A DNA stretch of 64,000 bases from Campylobacter jejuni (lineage in GTDB: Bacteria > Campylobacterota > Campylobacteria > Campylobacterales > Campylobacteraceae). The stretch lies in the NCBI RefSeq assembly GCF_001457695.1, contig NZ_LN831025.1:744001-808000 (forward strand), in the 5' to 3' direction. The notes below the pieces were generated by a model that was not told the origin of the DNA, searched no databases, and worked only from the letters and a program-made list of their open reading frames with translations. The position numbers were made by a program, and so were the translations under genes. Positions 56,338 to 64,000 of this stretch are shown piece by piece (position 1 is the first letter of the stretch; each line of letters starts with the position of its first letter).

Positions 56338-57131
56338 GTTGTATAAAAATGAAAGATAAATGCAGAAATTTTTCACTTTCTAAATGGCAAGATACGCGTA
56401 AACCTTGGTTGATTTTGATTATAGTTACTATAGGACTTACTTGTATAGCACATTTTTTATTTCAAGAATATCTTTTTATGGAACCTTGCGAACAATGTGT
56501 GTATATAAGATTTGATATGCTTGTTATGGCTATAGGTGGTATGATTGCATTAATCAACCCTGCAAATAATATTATAAAAATTTTTTCTTATAGCTTAGCT
56601 TTTTATGGAATTTGGCTTGGCTTGGAGCATTGTCTAACTTTAAATCATATTCATGAAGTGGTTCATTCTGAAAATCCTTTTGCAGGTGTAGATGGATGTC
56701 GTGAAATTCCTATCTATCCATTTAATTTACCTTTGCATGAATGGGCTCCTAGTTGGTTTTTGCCAACAGGAGAATGTGGGATGGATACCCCTGTAGTTCC
56801 AGAAAATGCTTATAATCATCTCAATGCTTTTCAAAAATTTTTTATAGGAACTCTACCTGATTTTGAAAATGGGCTTTATAGCAATGGTTGGTATTTGATT
56901 CCTAGTTTAAAGTTTATGAATATGGCAATTTGCTGTCTTATAGCATTTTTATGTTGTTTTATTGTGCTTTTTGCAATGTTTATAGCCTATGTTTTAGATA
57001 AAAATAAACCTAATGCTAAAATTTTTGCATTGGTGATTGTTATTTTGGTTTTAGTGCTTAAATTTATAGGCGAACCAAAAAATCCAAATCAAAATATAGC
57101 TAGTTTAAACCATTTAAATCAAGTTGTTTAA
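56334..57131 (+). CDS. dsbB: DsbB-like thiol oxidase
   Basis: Reoxidises DsbA and passes electrons to quinone. 265 residues, about five hydrophobic helices; first redox pair Cys52-Glu-Gln-Cys55 at the end of helix 2, and candidate second-loop Cys at 100, 122 and 148. Compared with E. coli DsbB (176 residues), the periplasmic loop and C-terminus are longer, as in DsbI-type proteins that partner with dedicated DsbL/DsbA enzymes. Confidence 0.9.
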   Translation: MSCIKMKDKCRNFSLSKWQDTRKPWLILIIVTIGLTCIAHFLFQEYLFMEPCEQCVYIRFDMLVMAIGGMIALINPANNIIKIFSYSLAFYGIWLGLEHCLTLNHIHEVVHSENPFAGVDGCREIPIYPFNLPLHEWAPSWFLPTGECGMDTPVVPENAYNHLNAFQKFFIGTLPDFENGLYSNGWYLIPSLKFMNMAICCLIAFLCCFIVLFAMFIAYVLDKNKPNAKIFALVIVILVLVLKFIGEPKNPNQNIASLNHLNQVV

Positions 57132-57143
57132 AGATACTCTTAA

Positions 57144-57174
57144 AATACACAACAAATTATTTTTGTTGTGTATT
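57144..57174 (+). terminator. Hairpin between dsbB and astA
   Basis: AATACACAACAAA / TTTGTTGTGTATT, perfect 13-bp stem, 5-base loop, 12 bases after the dsbB stop. The following sequence is AT-rich without a pure T run. Confidence 0.65.
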
Positions 57175-57230
57175 ATTAAAATTTTATTAAGCTATCTTAG
57201 GATGGCTTAAATAATTTTAAAGGATTGATC

Positions 57231-59092
57231 ATGAGACTTAGCAAAACTCTTTGCATGGCACTTTTGGCGGGTTCTACCCTACTTGCACCTAATGCTTTAA
57301 TGGCCATGGGTGGTCCTAGTGGAGCGAAAATAGATTGGCAAATTCAAGGGCAAATAGGTGCGATTAAAATGAATCCTTATGGATTGTCTCCTTTGACCGC
57401 TATTATCATGGATAATGGCTATGTTTTAAGTGATATAAAAGTAACCATTGTTCCTAAACCAAATGGCCAAACTATCTCTTATAATGTGAATTCTAAAATG
57501 GCTAAGACTTATGGTGGAATTCCTATTTTTGGACTTTATCCTTCTTATTTAAATACAGTAAAGGTAAGTTATACTAAAACTGCAAATGGTAAAAGTCAAA
57601 AAGTCATTGATGAGATTTATAAAATTACAACTCCAGGGGTTAGCATAGAACCAAGTGGAAGTACTGATCAAACAGGAACTCCTTTTGAAAATGTGAAAGT
57701 ATTAAAAATGGATCCAAAATTTTCAGATAGGCTATATTTAGTAAATAATGCTCCTGGAAAACAGTCTGGCAAAGGCTCACAATCTGTATGGAATAATCCT
57801 GTAGGTGGTGATATGGAATGGGATGAAAATTCAAATGTCTTTATCATAGATATCAAGGGTGAAATCAGATGGTATTTTGATAACGATAAACTAATGAACT
57901 GGGACAATATTTATAATCGTGGAATTATGATGGGCTTTCATCAAAACAAAGATGGAGCTTTAACTTGGGGATTTGGTCAAAGATATGTAAAATACGATGT
58001 CTGGGAAGAGAAATTTTCAATCGCAAATTACCTGCTGCCTATATAGATTTTTCTCATGCTATGGACAATATGCAAAATGGGCATTATTTATTAAGAGTAG
58101 CTTCAGCAAATACTTTGCGTCCAGATGGTAAGCATGTACGCACAGTGCGTGATACTATTGTAGAAGTAGATGAGAATGGTAATGTTGTTGATGATTGGAG
58201 ATTGTATGAGATTTTAGATCCTTATAGAAGTACCATTATCAAAGCTTTAGATCAAGGTGCAGTGTGTTTAAATATAGATGCAAGCAAAGCGGGTAAAACC
58301 TTAAGCGATGAAGAGCTTGCCAAAATGGATGAAAGCGATAAATTTGGAGATATAGCAGGTGCAGGTATAGGTAGGAATTGGGCTCATGTAAATAGCGTTG
58401 ATTATGATCCAAGTGATGATAGTATTATTATTTCTAGTCGCCATCAAAGTGCTGTTGTTAAAATTGGTCGTGATAAAAAAATAAAATGGATTTTAGGGGC
58501 ACATAAAGGGTGGAATAAAGAATTTCAAAAATATTTATTGCAACCTGTAGATAAAAATGGCAAAAAAATTGTTTGCGATGATGATTATAGCAAATGCCCA
58601 GGTTATGAAAATGAAAATGGTGGATTTGATTTCACTTGGACGCAGCATACAGGCTGGAGAATTGATAGTAAATCAAACAAGCGTTATATTTATATAAGTG
58701 TTTTTGATAATGGTGATGCAAGAGGAGCTGAACAACCTGCATTTGCAAGTCAAAAATATTCTCGTGCTGTAATTTATAAAATCGATCAGCAAAATAAAAC
58801 CGTGGAACAAATTTGGGAATATGGTAAAAATCGTGGAAATGAATGGTTTTCTCCTGTAACTTCTTTAACTCAATATGAACCAGATAAAGATTCTATTGTG
58901 GTTTATAGTGCAACAGCTGGAATGGCTTTTGACCTTAGCAAAGGTGTAAGTCTTGGGGAACCAAAACCTGAAATTGATGAATTTAACTGGGGTGCTAAGG
59001 AACCTTCGGTTCAAATTCAATTTAGCGGTTCAGGCACGGGTTATCAAGCAATGCCTTTTAGTGTTGATCAAGCATTCAATCCTAAAAAATAA
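57231..59092 (+). pseudogene. astA: Arylsulfate sulfotransferase, frameshifted
   Basis: Would transfer sulfate between phenolic compounds in the periplasm. Signal peptide ends ALMA (~24). The frame starting at ATG 57231 breaks at 58001/58002, where GTC-TGG stands for an expected GTC-ATG-GGA: one missing A. Restoring it joins the two open frames into about 621 residues, normal for the family. Active-site segments DFSHAMDN, NWAHVNS, SSRHQS and FTWTQHTGW all lie after the break and are intact. The real start is ATG 57231 behind AAAGGA. No other lesion is seen, so the loss is recent or could be a sequencing error. Confidence 0.88.
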
Positions 59093-59093
59093 C

Positions 59094-59123
59094 AATAAGC
59101 CCAAAAATAAATTTGGGCTTATT
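59094..59123 (+). terminator. Rho-independent terminator after astA
   Basis: AATAAGCCCAAA / TTTGGGCTTATT, 12-bp stem with GC core, 6-base loop, followed by a T-rich tract. The clearest terminator in the window. Confidence 0.85.
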
Positions 59124-59177
59124 TATTTTTTTTAAATAAAATTATCTTTGAAAATTTTATTTAACCAAGGATATAAT

Positions 59178-59819
59178 ATGCGTAATTTTTTTTGCAAATT
59201 TGTTTTAGCTCTTGTATTTTATTCAAGTTTTGCATTAGCAAATAATAGTTTTATTACCCTTAATCCAAGTTTACCCAACTCTGAAAATAGTGTAATAGAA
59301 GCATTTTCTTATAAATGTATACATTGTTATAATCATCATAAATTTGGAACTCTTGAAAAACTGAGAGAAGCTTTTCCAAATTTACATTTTAAACTCTATC
59401 CTGTAAGTTTAATGAATGGGGAATTTTCCAAAGAAATGAATGAGCTTTTTGCCTTTGCTCAATACAAAGATAAGCAAAATGGTAAAGATGCGAGTTATTC
59501 TGATAGTTTATCTCATAAACTTGCTGATGTTTATTTTGCTTCTTATTTTTTAAACAAGCAAAGAAATTTTTCAAATTTAGATGAATTTTACGACATAGGT
59601 TTAAAGGCTATGAATGTAAATAAAAATGAAGTATTAAATTTTTTAAATACCCCAAAAGCTAAAGAAATTTTAAGCGAGTTTCAAAGAGCTAATGATATAG
59701 CTAAAACCTATGGCACCCCTGCTTTTGTTGTTAATGGAAAATATCAAATTAACCCAAGTGCAATCAATTCGATGCAAGATTTAGAAGATCTAGTTAAAAA
59801 ATTAAGTAATATGAAATAA
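59178..59819 (+). CDS. dsbA: Periplasmic thiol:disulfide oxidoreductase DsbA (second copy)
   Basis: 213 residues: signal peptide (~1-21), redox motif Cys47-Ile-His-Cys50, cis-Pro loop [11 protein letters not shown] set the start at ATG 59178 behind AAGGATATA; the frame runs ten codons farther up to a TTG with no ribosome site. Terminators on both sides make it a single-gene unit. It differs from the first copy in the CxxC dipeptide, which tunes redox potential. The C. jejuni literature appears to call this one DsbA1. Confidence 0.93.
   Translation: MRNFFCKFVLALVFYSSFALANNSFITLNPSLPNSENSVIEAFSYKCIHCYNHHKFGTLEKLREAFPNLHFKLYPVSLMNGEFSKEMNELFAFAQYKDKQNGKDASYSDSLSHKLADVYFASYFLNKQRNFSNLDEFYDIGLKAMNVNKNEVLNFLNTPKAKEILSEFQRANDIAKTYGTPAFVVNGKYQINPSAINSMQDLEDLVKKLSNMK
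59709..59749 (+). repeat. 41-base direct repeat, copy 2 (in second dsbA)
   Basis: Identical to 56227-56267, same orientation, 3.48 kb apart; dsbB and astA lie between the copies. Confidence 0.95.
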
Positions 59820-59821
59820 TA

Positions 59822-59855
59822 AATTTTTAAGGCAATAAAAATTGCCTTAAAAATT
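59822..59855. terminator. Bidirectional terminator
   Basis: AATTTTTAAGGCAAT / ATTGCCTTAAAAATT, a perfect 15-bp stem with loop AAAA between convergent dsbA and the tsdA remnant, with A and T runs on the proper sides for both directions. Confidence 0.8.
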
Positions 59856-60839
59856 ATTTTTTGATCATATTTGTATAAGGTCCATAGCGATGTTGGGTTG
59901 TAGAAAAGCTATCGTCATAAGGTCCCACATCCATATCTAAAGGCTTAACCTTTCTATTTGGAAAGTCTTCATCTCTATTTGCTTTAATAGGGCGAGCTTG
60001 TGAATTCATGTAAGCTGCTACATCATAAGCATCTTCAAGACTTAAGTCAGGTGCACCTTGAGGCATATTTTCTTTAATATAAGAAGCAGCTTTGATAAGA
60101 CGATACATTCCAGCTCCTGTGTTATAACTATCATCACCCCAAAGTGGTGGATAAAGATAATACGCCCTGCGCTATCCTCATTTTTAAGCCCCAAGCCATT
60201 TTCTTGATGACAAACGGCACATTTATCCATATAAATTGCCTTACCTTTTTTAGGATCAGCTGCTCTTGAGATGAAATCTATTTTCTTAAGTCCCTGTCCT
60301 TCTATCTTAGCTCCTACTGGAACTCCTTGAGATAACCATTGCATATAAGTTAGCATGGCTTTCATTTCAGGCGCATCACTAGACATTCTTTTATCATTTA
60401 TAGAGCGTTCAAAACAGCCATTGATCCTATCTGCTAAGGTAATTACTTTATCTCCTCTGGCATTATATTGTGGAAATCTTGCCCAAATTCCTACAAAACC
60501 CGATTGATTTTGCACACTTCCACCATTAGCATGACAGCTTGAACAAGAAAGATTATTTCCCGCAAATCTTTTTTAGGATCTTTGGCCTGTGGACCCACAT
60601 ATTTGCTTGTTTCATTAAGAATTTTATTTCCCAAAATAACCATTTTGCTATATTTTGAATTTTTTTGGCATTTTAGTTTCATCTATAGTGCCATCTTCAT
60701 TTAATGCCTTAGGTAAATTCCATTTGGCGGTAGACAGATCAATACCTGTTGCACTCTTAGTTTTTTCCAAATTTGGATCTAAGGCTAAAGCACAACTTCC
60801 ACATAACAACAAAGTTAAAACGATAGAAAATTTATTCAT
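59854..60839 (-). pseudogene. tsdA: Diheme cytochrome c TsdA (thiosulfate dehydrogenase / tetrathionate reductase), three frameshifts
   Basis: A strong ribosome site (AAGGAGG) and ATG 60839 start a signal peptide, but the frame breaks three times: a seven-A run at 60660-60666 with one base too many, a six-A run at 60569-60574 one base short, and a missing base near 60161. Joined, the product has heme sites CSSCH and CAVCH, the TsdA signature RINGC (about residue 142, the unusual Cys heme ligand), YPPLWG, and a normal C-terminus. Functional TsdA in C. jejuni interconverts thiosulfate and tetrathionate. The intermediate pieces should not be annotated as separate genes. Confidence 0.85.
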
Positions 60840-61010
60840 CAATTTTCCTCCTTATTTTGCGTAATTTAAATTCAGCATAAGACTTTATTTAGAAAAAGTC
60901 AATAAAACCTAATTACATTTTAAGAAAAAAGCTTTAAACCTTAAAATAATATTCATTTATATTTAAAATAGAACTTATAAATATTTAAAGCAAAAATAAA
61001 GTTTTTTCGC

Positions 61011-61016
61011 TATAAT
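61011..61016 (+). promoter_or_regulatory. -10 element for the 46-codon ORF
   Basis: TATAAT after a T-rich run, 33 bases before ATG 61049, a typical Campylobacter sigma-70 layout. Confidence 0.55.
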
Positions 61017-61048
61017 AAAATCTTGCAATATTTTTAAAGGTTAGGTTA

Positions 61049-61189
61049 ATGAAAAATTTAAGCATTCAAGAAAAAAAAGACTTAGACAACTGTGTTTTTC
61101 AAAATCTTGGAAGGCAAGATACTTTTGCTTTAAGCACGATTTTTAAAAATTTTTATTTAAAAATTAAAGCATTTATTTATTCTAAATAA
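61049..61189 (+). CDS. Small ORF, 46 residues, unknown function
   Basis: Encodes a basic peptide starting MKNLSIQEKKDLDN and ending in an Ile/Phe/Lys-rich tail (KIKAFIYSK). It has its own -10 box and an AAAGG nine bases before the ATG. Its last 13 bases overlap the stop end of the convergent gene. The C-terminal half could be an amphipathic helix. No family with known function is recognised. Confidence 0.6.
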   Translation: MKNLSIQEKKDLDNCVFQNLGRQDTFALSTIFKNFYLKIKAFIYSK

Positions 61190-61809
61190 TACCACTTAAA
61201 ATCTTTTTTTGTGTAGGAAAGATCTTTAAAAGAAGGCGATTGGATAAATAGTTTGCACTCTTTATCCAAATTTTCTATTCCGTATATTTTCATAGCCATT
61301 CTTGAGTTATGTCTTGTAAGTTCTATTCCAACGCAAGCTTGATTGTTGATTTTGTAAAGCAAAGTACCACCGTCTTTTTCGTCTATATTTAAAATATCCA
61401 AATTCTTATTTTTACTCATATCTTTTACATCTTTACTAAAAGAATATCGAAGTTTATAATATATCATAATATCCTGCATGGTATTTTTCAAATTTTGTAA
61501 ATTTTCATTAATCAAGTATCTATTATTTTTATAAAGTTTTAAAAAATCTTCATTAAGAAATTTTTGAAAACTTTCATCTTTAGATAATTTTTGACAAGAA
61601 TTATAGCTATTTAAAATTCTAACTTGACCAGCTTCTATTAAAAGTTCAAGGCAATCTTTATTTTCTTGTGAAAATTGCACTAATTTAACTTCTTGAATCT
61701 TAAAATCTTTATTCGGTTTTTTTTCATAAGCAAAATCATTTAATTTTTCATAAATATTGGCAAAACTTAAAGAATATAAACTAAAAAAAATTAAAATACA
61801 CTTTTTCAT
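61177..61809 (-). CDS. Exported protein of unknown function
   Basis: 210 residues with a signal peptide (~1-17, LYSLSFA). The mature part is charged and helical with four Cys, which may form disulfides given the nearby Dsb enzymes. I do not recognise a family. It overlaps the gene upstream by 4 bases and ends the flhA-led gene run. Confidence 0.78.
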   Translation of the reverse strand: MKKCILIFFSLYSLSFANIYEKLNDFAYEKKPNKDFKIQEVKLVQFSQENKDCLELLIEAGQVRILNSYNSCQKLSKDESFQKFLNEDFLKLYKNNRYLINENLQNLKNTMQDIMIYYKLRYSFSKDVKDMSKNKNLDILNIDEKDGGTLLYKINNQACVGIELTRHNSRMAMKIYGIENLDKECKLFIQSPSFKDLSYTKKDFKWYYLE

Positions 61810-62048
61810 TGAAAAAAATGTTTGTATTTATTTTTTAGAAATTCCACCACTTCTAAAATTTCATCAACCCCTTCTTTGTTGGAATTTTCAAGCACATTAT
61901 CTATATTATCAATATAAGCTTCTATTGCATTTTCTAATTTTTCTCTTTTAACTCCAGCGTATAAAAGCATAGCTTCTAAAACTATGCTAAGCTCATATTG
62001 TAAATCTTCTAGTTCATTTTTTAAGGTTTTATTATTGTTTTGATTCAT
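61806..62048 (-). CDS. Small acidic helical protein, unknown function
   Basis: 80 residues, acidic, with a likely helical bundle or coiled-coil pattern (ELEDLQYELSIVLEAMLLY, EAYIDNIDNVLEN, ILEVVEFLKNKYKHF). Overlaps the DHH phosphoesterase gene by 17 bases and the exported protein gene by 4, so translation is coupled. Confidence 0.75.
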   Translation of the reverse strand: MNQNNNKTLKNELEDLQYELSIVLEAMLLYAGVKREKLENAIEAYIDNIDNVLENSNKEGVDEILEVVEFLKNKYKHFFQ

Positions 62049-63078
62049 TGTTTTCCTTTTTAAGTTCTTTGCTTTTAATTAAATCAATAATTTGAGCCTT
62101 AATATAATTATAATTTATTCCATCTTTAAATGTCGCAAAAAGTCCACCACTAGCATTTTTATGTCCACCGCCACCTACTAAATTTTTAGCCATTAAACTT
62201 ACATCTATTTTTCCATTTGCACGAAAACTTAAGGTTTTTCTAGAACTAATATCAATAAAAAAGTCATAATCAGGATTTTTTACTAAAAAATCATTTCCAA
62301 TAACAGAAGTATTGCCTATATTTGAAGTTAAGATGCCTTTATGGCCTTCATATTCTATACTGAAATTTTCTTTTAGCTCACTTAGTTTTTCAACTACAAA
62401 ATAAGAAATTAAATTAGAAAGAGTATCATCATTTTTTCTGGCAAAATAATCCTTTTTTATAAAATGAGTAGCATTATCGAGTAAAATATTTGCATTTTCT
62501 TTTCCTATAAATTTCCAAGCCTTATCAAGCAAGAAAAACATATAATCAATTTGAGATTCTTTAAACATCACACGATTTATTTCTTTTGCATTGGCAATCA
62601 AGCCTAAAAAAACCTTTCCAAGTTCAAAATTTTCATCCTCGCTTAGCCAAATATCAACAGCATTAACCACATCAACAAAGTTTGAAAGTTCTAAAACAGG
62701 GGTGCAGATTTTAGAGAAAAAATCATAAACGATTTTAGTTGCACATCTTTTAGAATCAAGTAAATACCAAGAATATTTTTGAGCACATTCTTCGCCACTC
62801 TGATGATGATCAAGAAGAAAAATTTTAATATTTTTCTCTTTGCAAATTTTTTCAAATTCTTCGCATTGATTTAAATTTAAATTTAAATCTGTTATTAGAA
62901 TAATAGCTTTTCCGAAATTTTCATCTTTTTCTATATCGCTTATAATAGAGTTAAAATTTTCATTAATTTCTTTACCATAATTAGAATTATAAAATCTCAC
63001 ATTTTTAAAATAAAAATTTACTATAAATTGACAAGCATAACCATCAAGATCTGTATGCGAAAGATGATAAATTTTCAT
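62032..63078 (-). CDS. DHH-family phosphoesterase
   Basis: 348 residues: HTDLDGYACQ at 8-17, an Asp in LITDLNLN, DHH in FLLDHHQSG, and the C-terminal DHHA1 motif GGGGHKNASGG. This is the arrangement of NrnA-like oligoribonuclease/pAp phosphatases and related enzymes; the substrate is not determined. AAGGAATAT precedes the ATG, 8 bases beyond the flhA stop. Confidence 0.87.
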   Translation of the reverse strand: MKIYHLSHTDLDGYACQFIVNFYFKNVRFYNSNYGKEINENFNSIISDIEKDENFGKAIILITDLNLNLNQCEEFEKICKEKNIKIFLLDHHQSGEECAQKYSWYLLDSKRCATKIVYDFFSKICTPVLELSNFVDVVNAVDIWLSEDENFELGKVFLGLIANAKEINRVMFKESQIDYMFFLLDKAWKFIGKENANILLDNATHFIKKDYFARKNDDTLSNLISYFVVEKLSELKENFSIEYEGHKGILTSNIGNTSVIGNDFLVKNPDYDFFIDISSRKTLSFRANGKIDVSLMAKNLVGGGGHKNASGGLFATFKDGINYNYIKAQIIDLIKSKELKKENNESKQ

Positions 63079-63086
63079 TATATTCC

Positions 63087-64000
63087 TTAAAGTTCTATCC
63101 TAATAATACCCTCGGTATTAAAATTTGTATTTTCTGCAATTTCTGCAAAACTTAACACTACTATATTAATGCTAAAATTATAACAAATATCAGCAATGAA
63201 TTTTCTAAGCTGCGGTTCAACGCAAAGTATAAAAGGCTTGATACGACCATTTGCTACTGCGGCAACTTCAGCCCTTAGAGTATCTACTAAAGTACCTGTT
63301 TGAGCTACACTTAAAGGCAAGTGATAACTTCCATCTCTAAATTGTACATTTTCCAATAAAACCGCAGAACTAGCAGAGTCTAAGATAAAAATATCCAAAT
63401 TTCCTTTATCATCTAAATACATATTTGTAATCATCCTAGCTAAGGACGCCCTTACATGTTCAATAATCATATCAAAACTCTTGCTTACTTCTGCTATATC
63501 ACTTACAGATTCTAAAATAGTAAGCATATCTTTAATTGGTATGTGATGCTTAAGCAAGTCTTTGAGAATTTTTTGAATAAGACTTACAGGTGCGACACCT
63601 AAAGCACCTTCTACGATGATTGGATAATCATTTTTAACCTTATCAAGAAGATTTTGCACCTCTTGGCGTGTGAGAAGTTCGCTTGCGTGCGCTTTGATAA
63701 GTTCGCTCATATGTGTTGAAATAACACTTGCAGGATCTATTACTATATAGCCATTTAATGTTGCTTCATCTTTTAAATTCGCATCAATCCAAAGTGCATC
63801 AGAGTTAAAAGCGGGTTCTTTTGTAGCAATCCCTTCTATCTCTTCTGTGATAAAACCACTATCCATGGCTAAATATTTATCCGGATAAATTTCAGCACTT
63901 GCTATAGACACGCCCTTGAGTTTAAAACTATACTCATTTGGTTTAAGTCTTAAATTATCTCTTATTCTTATTTTTGGCATTAAAAATCCTAAACTTTCAG
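63087..64000 (-). CDS. flhA: Flagellar export protein FlhA, C-terminal cytoplasmic part (5' end outside window)
   Basis: The open frame continues past the window edge; the Met at 63980 is internal (GFLMPKIRIRDNLRL is the FlhA linker). Visible are the cytoplasmic sub-domains, with DPASVISTHMSELIKAHASELLTRQE, the GALGVAPVSLIQKILKDLL segment, and the tail ending EGIIRIEL. This domain docks export substrates and chaperones at the flagellar type III gate. The membrane half is not in the window. Confidence 0.96.
   Translation of the reverse strand, partial: ESLGFLMPKIRIRDNLRLKPNEYSFKLKGVSIASAEIYPDKYLAMDSGFITEEIEGIATKEPAFNSDALWIDANLKDEATLNGYIVIDPASVISTHMSELIKAHASELLTRQEVQNLLDKVKNDYPIIVEGALGVAPVSLIQKILKDLLKHHIPIKDMLTILESVSDIAEVSKSFDMIIEHVRASLARMITNMYLDDKGNLDIFILDSASSAVLLENVQFRDGSYHLPLSVAQTGTLVDTLRAEVAAVANGRIKPFILCVEPQLRKFIADICYNFSINIVVLSFAEIAENTNFNTEGIIRIEL

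Noticed and set aside
57965-59092. An independent 375-residue gene starting inside astA
   Set aside because: It begins mid-domain with no ribosome site or signal peptide, and continues the sulfotransferase after a one-base deletion.
60042-60682. Separate small cytochrome or hypothetical genes in this stretch
   Set aside because: They are consecutive pieces of one tsdA reading frame split by single-base shifts; heme motifs and family signatures run continuously across them.
1-64000. Poly-G phase-variable tracts, CRISPR arrays, tRNA or rRNA genes, insertion sequences
   Set aside because: I read all gaps and saw no G run of contingency length, no spaced direct repeats, no cloverleaf-like segment and no transposase. 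A tRNAscan or Rfam search could still find something missed.

Overview
The window is low-GC DNA (roughly 30% by eye) that reads throughout as Campylobacter jejuni or a very close relative. The evidence is the AT-rich codon use, the gene order, long chains of genes joined by 4-base ATGA overlaps, a XerH-type single tyrosine recombinase, FspA and Cj0814-type flagellar secreted proteins, and a DsbA/DsbB/arylsulfotransferase cluster. It is almost fully coding. The only gap above 300 bases is 55047-55674. I saw no tRNA, rRNA, insertion sequence, CRISPR array or poly-G contingency tract.

Layout. 1-6508 (+): end of cysS, msbA, pyrD, an M16 peptidase, dapA and a FabL-like enoyl-ACP reductase, all tightly packed. 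6549-7462 (-): a small membrane protein and a metallo-beta-lactamase-fold hydrolase. 7536-13605 (+): nadE, lpxK, thrC, kdsB, then a flagellum-dependent secreted protein with a sigma-54-like site upstream, and a periplasmic amino-acid-binding protein. 13621-14355 (-): fliP. 14498-20744 (+): glmU, coaBC, an unknown, uppS, a prepilin peptidase, an LptF/LptG permease and truA. 20741-22364 (-): ilvA and a CoA-binding protein. 22886-27670 (-): a four-gene overlapping run (ankyrin protein, SDR, NhaC antiporter, TrmA). acnB (-) and ogt (+) follow. 30775-35141 (-): mobB, fbp, a Cys-rich small protein, metG and a Mur-N-like protein. 35237-38820: a lipoprotein (+) overlapping slt (-), then yggT and gltX. 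38906-40827 (+): a metallophosphoesterase and psd. 40824-46803 (-): a seven-gene overlapping run from a cytochrome c and hemL through AtpZ and an MFS carrier to a FliK-like protein and FlhX. 46883-48589 (+): folD and lepB. 48611-51518 (-): moeA, murA and fspA. 51645-55046 (-): xerH, pabB-pabC fusion and pabA.

The last 9 kb is the most interesting part. A dif-like palindrome lies in the gap upstream of xerH, which suggests the chromosome terminus. It is followed by dsbA, dsbB, astA and a second dsbA, and then a diheme cytochrome of the TsdA (thiosulfate dehydrogenase/tetrathionate reductase) type on the other strand. Both periplasmic sulfur enzymes are broken: astA by one single-base deletion, tsdA by three frameshifts. 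Their Dsb partners remain intact. The window closes with a 46-codon ORF, two small unknown proteins, a DHH phosphoesterase and the 3' part of flhA.

Flagellar genes are scattered as single pieces (fliP, flhA, fliK-like, flhX, fspA, Cj0814-type). Cell-envelope genes (msbA, lpxK, kdsB, glmU, uppS, lptF-like, murA, slt, psd) are likewise spread among housekeeping operons. All functional names come from motif and family recognition. No database search was run.
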